Source of the DNA: Clostridia bacterium
GTDB lineage: Bacteria; Bacillota; Clostridia; UBA1381
DNA length: 5,187 nucleotides
NCBI GenBank assembly: GCA_017380475.1
Contig: JAFODX010000217.1
Span: forward strand, 1-5,187
Direction: 5' to 3'
In this document: piece by piece, positions 1 to 5,187 of the stretch
Layout: the number at the start of each line of letters is the position of its first letter
How positions within the stretch are numbered: the stretch's first letter is position 1
The notes under the pieces: generated by a model
What the model saw: the letters and a program-made list of their open reading frames with translations, nothing else
Database searches by the model: none
What the model was told of the DNA's origin: nothing
Position numbers and translations under genes: made by a program

Positions 1-200
1 CCGGGCTGAAGCGATTTTATGCTATCCTCTGTTACACTGTCACTGCGTACCATAAACAGTTGTCCGACTTTTTCTTCAAGAGTGAGAGATTGTGACGGAG
101 GCTGTTGGGGTACAAATGTCGGTTTTGCAGGCTCTTCAGTAGCAGAAGAACAGCCGCAAAGCAACAATATTGATGTTAATAAAATGATTATCTTTTTCAT
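1..200 (-). CDS. Lipoprotein, N-terminus of a GH3-type beta-N-acetylhexosaminidase (partial)
   Basis: Only the first 66 codons are present; the gene continues past the left edge. The product starts with a lipoprotein signal peptide: KK at residues 2-3, a hydrophobic stretch at 4-14, then a lipobox LCGC at 14-17, so Cys17 should be the lipidated residue. A Ser/Pro/Gln-rich linker (about 18-38) follows, then LTLEEKVGQLFMVR (39-52). That motif is the usual opening of the family 3 glycoside hydrolase catalytic domain, especially NagZ-like beta-N-acetylglucosaminidases. By family knowledge the enzyme would sit on the outer face of the membrane and cut GlcNAc-containing glycans, for example in peptidoglycan recycling. 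The ATG is supported by AAGGAGAT at 206-213, five bases upstream. It is transcribed away from the operon on the right. The lipoprotein call is strong. The GH3 call rests on one motif, because the catalytic domain lies outside the window. Confidence 0.82.
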   Translation of the reverse strand, partial: MKKIIILLTSILLLCGCSSATEEPAKPTFVPQQPPSQSLTLEEKVGQLFMVRSDSVTEDSIKSLQP

Positions 201-229
201 AAATTATCTCCTTGGGAAAGAATACTGTA

Positions 230-258
230 ATTATAACATATTATGAATAAAGTTTCAA
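230..258 (-). promoter_or_regulatory. Sigma-A promoter with extended -10, driving the GH3-like lipoprotein
   Basis: Read on the minus strand, TTGAAA (plus 253-258) is followed by exactly 17 bases and then TATAAT (plus 230-235). A TG one base upstream of the -10 gives TGTTATAAT, the extended -10 form. Transcription would start near position 223, leaving a leader of about 23 bases that holds the ribosome binding site at 206-213. The hexamers and spacing are seen directly; activity is inferred. Confidence 0.8.
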
Positions 259-294
259 TACATCTGCCTCTTTTTGTGAGAAAAATAGAATTAT

Positions 295-320
295 AAATAA
301 AATCAAACAATCTTTTATTT
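295..320. repeat. AT-only inverted repeat upstream of the operon promoter
   Basis: AAATAAAA (295-302) and TTTTATTT (313-320) are perfect 8-base reverse complements around a 10-base loop. The element lies between the two divergent promoters and ends four bases before the TTGACA of the rightward one. It could be an operator or simply an AT-rich UP element that contacts RNA polymerase alpha. With no G/C in the stem it would make a poor hairpin and is unlikely to be a terminator. It could also arise by chance in such AT-rich DNA. Confidence 0.35.
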
Positions 321-324
321 TTTG

Positions 325-353
325 TTGACACAAACTGACAAATGGGGTATAAT
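325..353 (+). promoter_or_regulatory. Perfect-consensus sigma-A promoter of the five-gene operon
   Basis: TTGACA (325-330), a 17-base spacer and TATAAT (348-353) match the housekeeping sigma consensus at all twelve positions with optimal spacing. An AT-rich stretch lies upstream. The predicted start is near position 360, giving a leader of about 50 bases before the MBOAT start at 410. No other promoter or terminator is apparent before the window ends, so this one probably drives all five rightward genes. Confidence 0.88.
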
Positions 354-393
354 ATTATGTTGGAATAAGAAAAAAATTTATATGATATACAAT

Positions 394-398
394 GGAGG
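394..398 (+). promoter_or_regulatory. Ribosome binding site GGAGG that fixes the MBOAT start at 410
   Basis: GGAGG lies 11 bases before the ATG at 410. It overlaps the in-frame ATG at 392, so that earlier ATG cannot use it, and no Shine-Dalgarno sequence precedes 392. A second purine run (AAAGG, 402-406) sits just before 410. This supports starting at 410 rather than 392. Confidence 0.72.
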
Positions 399-409
399 AA
401 AAAAGGCAT

Positions 410-1810
410 ATGGTATTTTCAAGTCTGACGTTTTTATGCGTATTCTTGCCGGCGGTTTTGCTGCTGTATTCGCTTTCAAAAAATATAACGTATAAAAACA
501 CTGTTCTGGCTGTTTTCTCACTGACTTTTTATGCGTGGGGCGAGCCGTCGCTTATTATATTGCTAATTGCGGCAACGATTGTAAACTATTTCCTTGCATT
601 CGGAATAGGTGCGGCACAAAACCGTAATAAGAACGCATGGGCAAAAGTGTGTGTCACACTCGCTATTATATTTGACATAGCAATGATAGGCGTGTTCAAA
701 TATGCAGCATTTGCCGTAAGCAGTGTAAACGGTATTTTCGGATTCTCATTCCCGATACCCGAAATCGGACTCCCGCTTGGAATATCATTCTATACTTTCC
801 AGATACTTACATATGTTCTGGACGTTTACAGAAAAGATACCCCCGTTCAGAAATCATATCTGAAGTTTATAACATTTGTATCAATGTTCCCGCAGCTTAT
901 AGCAGGACCGATTGTTCGCTATCAGGAGGTTGCAGAGGGACTTGACGACAGAAAAGTGACCGTTTCTGAATTTGCAGACGGTGCAACACAGTTTGTTATC
1001 GGTCTCGGTAAAAAGGTATTTCTTGCAAACTTTGCGGGCGATGCCAAGGATGTTCTTTTTGCGGCATCTACTGCACCGACAGTTCTGTCTGCTTGGCTTG
1101 GAATTATATTCTACAGCTTCCAGCTTTATTTCGATTTTTCGGGATATTCAGATATGGCAATCGGTATGGGTAAAATGATAGGCTTCAAGTTCCCGAAGAA
1201 CTTTAATTATCCGTACATTTCACGTTCTGTTACAGAGTTCTGGCGCAGATGGCATATGACGCTCGGAAGCTTCTTCCGTGACTATGTATATATTCCGATG
1301 GGCGGAAACAGATGCTCAAAATTACGCTGGGTTTTGAATATAATGGTTGTGTGGGCTCTTACAGGCTTGTGGCACGGTGCATCGTGGAACTTTGTTCTGT
1401 GGGGAGTATATTACGGTGTATTATTGCTCATTGAAAAGCTTTTGTTCAGTAAGTGGTCAAAAGTACCTGTGCTTTCAAACATCACAACACTGTTTTTTGT
1501 AGTAATAGGCTGGACATTGTTCTATTTCACGGATTTCTCACAGCTTACGGCGTTTTTCGGGACAATGTTCGGACAGAACGGACCGCTTTATGATATAACT
1601 ACCGTTTCAGTGTTCTACGGTAATATTGTACTTTTAGGTGCACTCATCCTTGCTTCAACACCGTTGCCGTATAAAATATTTGAAAAGCTTATTTCTATAA
1701 AGGGCATAGGAATGATAATAGAGGCTGTTGTTCTTGTGGGACTTTTTGCAGCATGTCTTGCAACACTCACAGGTGCAACTTCAAACCCGTTCCTGTACTT
1801 CAGATTCTAA
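410..1810 (+). CDS. MBOAT family membrane O-acyltransferase, AlgI-like
   Basis: This 466-residue polytopic protein has the length and motifs of bacterial AlgI/DltB-type membrane-bound O-acyltransferases. The start at 410 gives the family's usual opening MVFSSLTFL; starting at 392 would add six charged residues. Motifs in order are PLGISFYTFQ...DVYR (122-141), FPQLIAGPIVRY (160-171), FDFSGYSDMAIG (241-252), FWRRWH (277-282) and LTGLWHGASWNF (317-328). His322 in WHG corresponds to the conserved catalytic histidine of the family, and His282 is also conserved. Long hydrophobic segments throughout suggest about ten or more membrane helices. By analogy it takes acyl groups, usually acetyl from acetyl-CoA, across the membrane for transfer to a surface glycan. 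It is followed after 10 bases by a DHHW protein, a standard partner. With no dltA or dltC beside it, an AlgI-like polysaccharide role is preferred over DltB; the acceptor glycan cannot be told from the sequence. Confidence 0.93.
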   Translation: MVFSSLTFLCVFLPAVLLLYSLSKNITYKNTVLAVFSLTFYAWGEPSLIILLIAATIVNYFLAFGIGAAQNRNKNAWAKVCVTLAIIFDIAMIGVFKYAAFAVSSVNGIFGFSFPIPEIGLPLGISFYTFQILTYVLDVYRKDTPVQKSYLKFITFVSMFPQLIAGPIVRYQEVAEGLDDRKVTVSEFADGATQFVIGLGKKVFLANFAGDAKDVLFAASTAPTVLSAWLGIIFYSFQLYFDFSGYSDMAIGMGKMIGFKFPKNFNYPYISRSVTEFWRRWHMTLGSFFRDYVYIPMGGNRCSKLRWVLNIMVVWALTGLWHGASWNFVLWGVYYGVLLLIEKLLFSKWSKVPVLSNITTLFFVVIGWTLFYFTDFSQLTAFFGTMFGQNGPLYDITTVSVFYGNIVLLGALILASTPLPYKIFEKLISIKGIGMIIEAVVLVGLFAACLATLTGATSNPFLYFRF

Positions 1811-1815
1811 GGAGG
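1809..1815 (+). promoter_or_regulatory. Ribosome binding site overlapping the MBOAT stop codon
   Basis: AAGGAGG uses the last two bases of the MBOAT TAA stop (1808-1810) and lies five bases before the ATG at 1821. This sets the DHHW start at 1821 and suggests translational coupling of the two acyltransfer genes. It argues against a longer in-frame start at 1728, which would overlap the MBOAT gene by 83 bases. Confidence 0.8.
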
Positions 1816-1820
1816 TCATT

Positions 1821-3002
1821 ATGCGTAAATATTTAATCAGTATTCTGTTTATTGCACTTATGGCAGTCTCCTTCGGATTGCTTGCGGCTCCGGCTGATAT
1901 TGCAAGTATAAAAGAAGAAAACAGAGAACTCAAAACAATGCCGGAAATTACATTTTCAAGTGTATGGAGTGGCGAATTCTCAAAGAATTTCGAGGCGTTT
2001 GTTGATGACAACATAGCATTCCGTGGCAAGCTTATGGCAGTATCGGATGAAATAAAGAGCCGTGTTGGTTATACACCTGATAATCTCGGCAGAATCATAA
2101 TAACAACATCAGATATAGGTACAGGTGAGGCAAATGAGGGAAGACTTGTTCTGTATAATGACTATATCATGGAGATGTTTGCAAAGAATGAGGCGGCACA
2201 GGATAAGTATGCCGAGTCGTTAAACACTATACGTGAAGCAATACCGGATGACATACGTATGTATTCAGTGCTTGTCCCGACAGCACTGGAATTCAGTGCG
2301 CCTGCATATTCATCAGCCCAGGATTCACAAAAAGAAGCGATAGAATATGTCAATTCAAAGTTCAAGGGTATTTTCCCAGTAGATGTGTATTCAGCGCTTC
2401 TTGAAAGTAAGAGCAACACGCTTTATTTTAAGACAGACCACCACTGGACGACGGACGGTGCGTATGTTGCATATGCTAAATATATGGAAATGAGTGGAGG
2501 CCCTGTTGCGGCACAGACTGACTTTACCAGAAAAGAAAACGGTGAGTTCTACGGCTCATTGTATCTTAAGGCAAAATCGCAGTTGACCGAGCAGGAGCAG
2601 GATACAATCTTCTATTACGACATAACGGAAAAGAACGATATATCAATAAGAATGCGTGCAGAGGACAACGTAACAGAATACGGTGTCGGTGCACCGATGT
2701 TTAATACTGATAAAAACAACTATACTTTGTTCTTTGGCGGCGACAATCCGTTAATGGAGATAACCAACAACTCAAACCCGGACGGAAAGACCGTTGTTGT
2801 TATAAAGGATTCGTATGCAAATGCATTCATTCCGTGGCTTGCAGCAAGCAGTTACAGGGTTATAGTAATAGACCCGCGTTCGTTTGGCGGAAGTCTTACA
2901 GAGGAGATTGAGCGTTATCAGGCAGATGAAGTCCTTGTGCTTAACTATATATTCTCTGCTACGTTCGGAGATTACTGCGACACGATCAAAAACATAATTT
3001 AA
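1821..3002 (+). CDS. DHHW family protein, AlgJ/AlgX-like extracytoplasmic O-acetylation partner
   Basis: This 393-residue protein has one N-terminal hydrophobic segment (about 4-23) after Arg2-Lys3, either a signal peptide or a membrane anchor, so the rest should lie outside the membrane. ENRELKTMP (34-42) resembles the ENR-x-L-x-x-x-P signature near the start of AlgJ/AlgX/DHHW proteins. TDHHWT (205-210) is the motif that names the DHHW family; Asp206 and His208 fit the D-x-H-W pair of the AlgJ/AlgX SGNH-like triad. KDSYAN (329-334) supplies the likely nucleophile Ser331. All three triad positions are therefore present. By family knowledge such proteins take the acyl group delivered by the MBOAT partner and place it on an exported polysaccharide. 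The gene sits 10 bases after the MBOAT gene, which supports that pairing. The acceptor, and whether acetyl is the group moved, are inference. Confidence 0.88.
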   Translation: MRKYLISILFIALMAVSFGLLAAPADIASIKEENRELKTMPEITFSSVWSGEFSKNFEAFVDDNIAFRGKLMAVSDEIKSRVGYTPDNLGRIIITTSDIGTGEANEGRLVLYNDYIMEMFAKNEAAQDKYAESLNTIREAIPDDIRMYSVLVPTALEFSAPAYSSAQDSQKEAIEYVNSKFKGIFPVDVYSALLESKSNTLYFKTDHHWTTDGAYVAYAKYMEMSGGPVAAQTDFTRKENGEFYGSLYLKAKSQLTEQEQDTIFYYDITEKNDISIRMRAEDNVTEYGVGAPMFNTDKNNYTLFFGGDNPLMEITNNSNPDGKTVVVIKDSYANAFIPWLAASSYRVIVIDPRSFGGSLTEEIERYQADEVLVLNYIFSATFGDYCDTIKNII

Positions 3003-3005
3003 AAC

Positions 3006-3021
3006 AGGAGATGATAATGTG
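3006..3021 (+). promoter_or_regulatory. Transporter ribosome binding site with overlapping ATG and GTG starts
   Basis: AGGAG (3006-3010) is followed by an ATG at 3017 and a GTG at 3019 that overlap as ATGTG. The GTG, eight bases from the Shine-Dalgarno, opens the 448-codon transporter frame, and the next codon is TTG, another possible start. The ATG, six bases away, reads eight codons (MCWHKQLL) and stops at TAG (3041-3043). GTG at 3019 is the best supported start because no ATG is available in the right frame here. Confidence 0.6.
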
Positions 3022-4365
3022 TTGGCACAAACAGTTGCTGTAGTAATATTTATAGCTATGTTCATTCTGATAGTGATGGACAAAATTGAAAGACACCATA
3101 TAACAATCGGATGCGGAGTTCTGACGCTTGTAGTGGTGTTTGGTATGATAATGAAAGATGGGGATGCGATAATCCGCACCCTTAATCTTGACCCGATATT
3201 TACAACTCATTTCTGGTACTCGGCAGGTTCTTCCGAAACTGCAAGTAACGGAATAAACTGGGAAACAATAATATTCATTGCCGGAATGATGATAATGGTA
3301 GAGGGAATGGCAAGAGTAGGATTTTTCCGTTGGCTGTGTCTTAAAATTGCAAGCCTTGTTAAATACAAAACCATACCGGTTTTCATAACATTTATGATAA
3401 TGTCGGCAGTTCTTGCGATGTTTATAGACTCAATCACAGTTATACTGTTCCTTGCGGCGGTTACGGTAGAGCTTGCAAAGCTTTTGAAGTTCAACCCCGT
3501 ACCGGTTATTCTTTCAGAAATTTTCTGTGCAAACCTTGGCGGAAGTGCAACAATGTGCGGTGACCCACCCAATATAATAATCGGCACATCGCTTGGTTAT
3601 TCGTTCTTTGATTTTATAAACAATACCGGAGTGATTGCCGGTATAGGACTTGTATTTACGGTGATATATTTCTATTTTGCATTCCGTAAAGAGCTCAGAG
3701 AAGGGTCTGTTGTACCCGAGAAAAAGCCTGTTCCGAGAGATGCAATAAAGGATATGCCCGGCTTTATAATGAGTACGGTGATATTCCTTATAGCTGTAGT
3801 ATTGCTTGTTACGCACGCAGAGACGCATCTGACAGTTGCGTTTATAGGTGTGCTGGTATCGGTTCTTACGCTTATCACAGCACCGAAGCATATGGTATAC
3901 ATACTTAAAAAAGTAGATTATAAGACATTGTTATTCTTCATTGGTTTGTTTATGGTAGTAGGCGGACTTGAAGAAACCGGAGTGCTGGTAGTGATAGCAG
4001 AATTCATCGGCAAAATCAGCGGTGGTAATCTCTTTGCAATTTGTGCGATAATTTTGTGGGGTTCTGCGGTTGCAAGTGCATTTGTAGACAACATTCCGTT
4101 TGCGGCGACTATGATACCTGTTATAAAAAGTATGTCGGCAACGATGGGCATAGACCTTGATATGCTGGCATGGACACTTTCAATGGGAACGGACATCGGT
4201 GGCAGTGCAACGCCGATAGGCGCAAGTGCAAACGTTGTCGGAACTGCCGTGTGTGCAAAGTCAGGTCACCCTGTGGGCTGGAAACGTTACTGCACAACTG
4301 CAGTGCCCGCTACGGTGATTGTTATAACTATATCTATGGTTTGTATATTTGTAAGATACATATAA
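3019..4365 (+). CDS. ArsB/NhaD-type (IT superfamily, SLC13-like) ion transporter
   Basis: This 448-residue, strongly hydrophobic protein carries the internal duplication of the ion transporter superfamily that includes ArsB, NhaD, the P protein and CitM-type carriers. The first half has a hydrophobic block with IDSITVIL (136-143) and then GGSATMCGDPPNIIIG (174-189). The second half repeats the pattern with FVDNIPFAATMIPV (355-368) and GGSATPIGASANVVG (394-408). These paired hairpins form the substrate and ion site in relatives. Two long hydrophilic stretches stand out: about 46-81 after the first helices, and about 223-247, a charged loop between the halves. Length fits the family. No arsR, arsA or arsC lies nearby, so arsenite export is not supported; sodium/proton exchange or organic anion transport are equally possible. 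It starts with GTG, 16 bases after the DHHW stop. The superfamily call is firm and the substrate is unknown. Confidence 0.88.
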   Translation: MLAQTVAVVIFIAMFILIVMDKIERHHITIGCGVLTLVVVFGMIMKDGDAIIRTLNLDPIFTTHFWYSAGSSETASNGINWETIIFIAGMMIMVEGMARVGFFRWLCLKIASLVKYKTIPVFITFMIMSAVLAMFIDSITVILFLAAVTVELAKLLKFNPVPVILSEIFCANLGGSATMCGDPPNIIIGTSLGYSFFDFINNTGVIAGIGLVFTVIYFYFAFRKELREGSVVPEKKPVPRDAIKDMPGFIMSTVIFLIAVVLLVTHAETHLTVAFIGVLVSVLTLITAPKHMVYILKKVDYKTLLFFIGLFMVVGGLEETGVLVVIAEFIGKISGGNLFAICAIILWGSAVASAFVDNIPFAATMIPVIKSMSATMGIDLDMLAWTLSMGTDIGGSATPIGASANVVGTAVCAKSGHPVGWKRYCTTAVPATVIVITISMVCIFVRYI

Positions 4366-4384
4366 AAAGAAAGGGAGCGATAAA

Positions 4385-4981
4385 ATGGAAAATCAGCTTA
4401 TAATTTCTGTGGGACGTGAATTCGGAAGCGGCGGACACCTCATTGCCGAAAAGCTTTCACAGCGTTTTGGCATAAAGCTTTATGACCATAACTTTCTTGA
4501 CGAAATTGCAGCGAAACACAATGGAGACATAGAGAGTATAAGGAAATTTGATGAGGCTCCTAAATTGCGTATACTGTCAAGAACAGTACGTGGCTACAAT
4601 AACTCTCCTGAAGATGTTGTGACACAGCTTCAGTTTGAGTATATGAAAGAGCGTGCAGATGCCGGTGAATCATTTGTAATTGTCGGAAGATGTTCAGAAA
4701 CTGTACTCAAATATCACCCTGCAATGATTTCAATTTTTGTACTGGGAGATTATGATAAGAAACTCGAACGAGTTAAAGAAAAATACAACTTGTCAGAAAA
4801 AGAAGCGAAATCGCTTATGAAGCTGAAAGACAAGAAGAGGAAATCGTATCATAACTATAACTGCGATTTACACTGGGGCGATTCAAGACTATATGAGATT
4901 TCGATAAACTCAAGCCGTCTTGGTATTGACGAAACAGTAGATGTCCTTGAAGAGTATATAAACAGACGTATTGGCAAATAA
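4385..4981 (+). CDS. Cytidylate kinase-like family P-loop protein
   Basis: This 198-residue soluble protein matches the cytidylate kinase-like family (the Pfam type distinct from true Cmk). It opens with a strand and a modified P-loop, ISVGREFGSGGH (7-18), followed by helix LIAEKL. In place of the Walker A Lys-Ser/Thr it has Gly-Gly-His, which I recall as usual for this family, often written GREyGSGG. Further family landmarks are KLYD (31-34), VIVGRCSETVL (98-108), the charged segment KLKDKKRKSYHNY (146-158) and LHWGDSRLYEISINSS (162-177). Its phosphate acceptor has not been established to my knowledge, so CMP kinase activity should not be assumed. AAGGGAG (4371-4377) lies seven bases before the ATG. 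The 19-base gap upstream and 23-base gap downstream place it inside the operon. The family call is strong and the function unknown. Confidence 0.85.
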   Translation: MENQLIISVGREFGSGGHLIAEKLSQRFGIKLYDHNFLDEIAAKHNGDIESIRKFDEAPKLRILSRTVRGYNNSPEDVVTQLQFEYMKERADAGESFVIVGRCSETVLKYHPAMISIFVLGDYDKKLERVKEKYNLSEKEAKSLMKLKDKKRKSYHNYNCDLHWGDSRLYEISINSSRLGIDETVDVLEEYINRRIGK

Positions 4982-5004
4982 TTTTTAAGAAACGGAGTAA
5001 TAAT

Positions 5005-5187
5005 ATGGGCGGTTTTTTCGGAGTAGTATCAAAAGAAGATTGCGTGTTTGATTTGTTTTACGGCATAGACTATCATTCGCATTTAGGCACACGCCGTGCA
5101 GGTATGGCGGCAATAAATGACGAAACGGGCTTTCAGAGAGAAATTCACAATATTGAAAATTCGCCTTTCAGAACTAAGTTTGAAGAC
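5005..5187 (+). CDS. PurF-like amidophosphoribosyltransferase homolog lacking Cys2 (partial)
   Basis: The first 61 codons are present and the frame is open to the right edge. GGAG (4994-4997) lies seven bases before the ATG. The N-terminus MGGFFGVVSK resembles the class II glutamine amidotransferase start MCGIxGV, but Gly replaces the catalytic Cys2. DYHSHLGTRRAGMA (22-35) occupies the place of the LQHRGQxxAGI glutamine-site motif of PurF and differs from it. HNIENSPF (48-55) is, as I recall, typical of a clostridial PurF-like group often named amidophosphoribosyltransferase. True PurF makes phosphoribosylamine from PRPP and glutamine in purine synthesis. Without Cys2 this protein cannot use the normal glutaminase mechanism, so it may use ammonia, be a regulator or do something else. 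The phosphoribosyltransferase half is outside the window. The operon has no other purine gene in view. Confidence 0.75.
   Translation, partial: MGGFFGVVSKEDCVFDLFYGIDYHSHLGTRRAGMAAINDETGFQREIHNIENSPFRTKFED

Noticed and set aside
19..246. A 75-codon plus-strand open frame opposite the lipoprotein gene.
   Set aside because: The minus strand here has a ribosome binding site, lipoprotein signal and GH3 motif. The plus-strand frame has none of these and extends into the leftward promoter.
271..285. TTTTT-GTGAG-AAAAA as a small hairpin terminator.
   Set aside because: It is a five-pair A/T stem with no G/C pairs, and no gene ends here because both neighbours point away.
197..409. A 70-codon minus-strand open frame across the intergenic region.
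   Set aside because: It runs through both promoters, overlaps the first codon of the lipoprotein gene, has no ribosome binding site and shows no recognisable protein pattern. It reflects AT-rich non-coding DNA.
392..409. An earlier in-frame ATG for the MBOAT gene at 392.
   Set aside because: It overlaps the GGAGG at 394-398, has no Shine-Dalgarno of its own, and adds a charged MEEKRH extension not seen at the start of this family.
1728..1820. A longer in-frame start for the DHHW gene within the MBOAT 3' end.
   Set aside because: The ATG at 1821 has an ideal AAGGAGG and gives a clean signal sequence. The upstream extension is out-of-frame MBOAT coding sequence.
410..3002. A DltB/DltD teichoic acid D-alanylation pair.
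   Set aside because: The second protein carries the DHHW motif and AlgJ/AlgX-like layout, and no dltA or dltC is next to the pair, so an AlgI/AlgJ-type role fits better.
2772..3891. Long minus-strand open frames (125-135 codons) opposite the DHHW and transporter genes.
   Set aside because: They mirror well-supported plus-strand genes, show no family motifs and overlap one another.
3019..4365. An arsenite efflux gene (arsB).
   Set aside because: The fold family fits, but no ars regulator, reductase or ATPase is nearby and the family covers many substrates, so the symbol is not justified.

Overview
The window looks like chromosomal DNA of a low-to-moderate GC Gram-positive anaerobe, most likely a Clostridia member of the Ruminococcus/Oscillospiraceae or Lachnospiraceae type. 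This is inferred from AGGAGG-type ribosome binding sites before every gene, consensus sigma-A promoters, and protein flavours typical of gut Firmicutes: an MBOAT + DHHW pair, a cytidylate kinase-like protein, and a PurF-like protein starting MGGFFG. No RNA gene, insertion sequence, CRISPR array, prophage gene or terminator is visible.

Layout. Positions 1-200 on the minus strand hold the 5' end of a lipoprotein gene whose mature N-terminus reads like the start of a family 3 glycoside hydrolase (beta-N-acetylhexosaminidase type). The gene runs off the left edge. Positions 201-409 are a divergent promoter region with two back-to-back sigma-A promoters, each with a 17-bp spacer. The leftward one (230-258) has an extended -10. 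The rightward one (325-353) matches TTGACA-N17-TATAAT exactly. An AT-rich inverted repeat and a 10-bp-spaced direct repeat lie near the rightward promoter.

From 410 to the right edge, five plus-strand genes are packed with gaps of 10, 16, 19 and 23 bases and look like one operon. In order they are: an MBOAT O-acyltransferase (AlgI-like, 410-1810), a DHHW-family extracytoplasmic SGNH-like protein (AlgJ/AlgX-like, 1821-3002), an ArsB/NhaD-type membrane transporter of unknown substrate (3019-4365), a cytidylate kinase-like P-loop protein (4385-4981), and the N-terminal 61 residues of a PurF-like protein (5005-5187, cut by the window edge).

How they may work together. The first two genes form a recognisable module. 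The MBOAT protein would carry an acyl (usually acetyl) group across the membrane, and the DHHW protein would place it on an exported glycan. No dltA or dltC is next to them, so a polysaccharide or other cell-surface glycan is a better guess than D-alanylation of teichoic acid. The transporter, kinase-like and PurF-like genes have no obvious place in that pathway, and their co-transcription is the main puzzle. The most notable single feature is that the PurF-like protein has Gly where class II amidotransferases have their catalytic Cys2. It is therefore probably not a glutamine-using enzyme, or has been repurposed.
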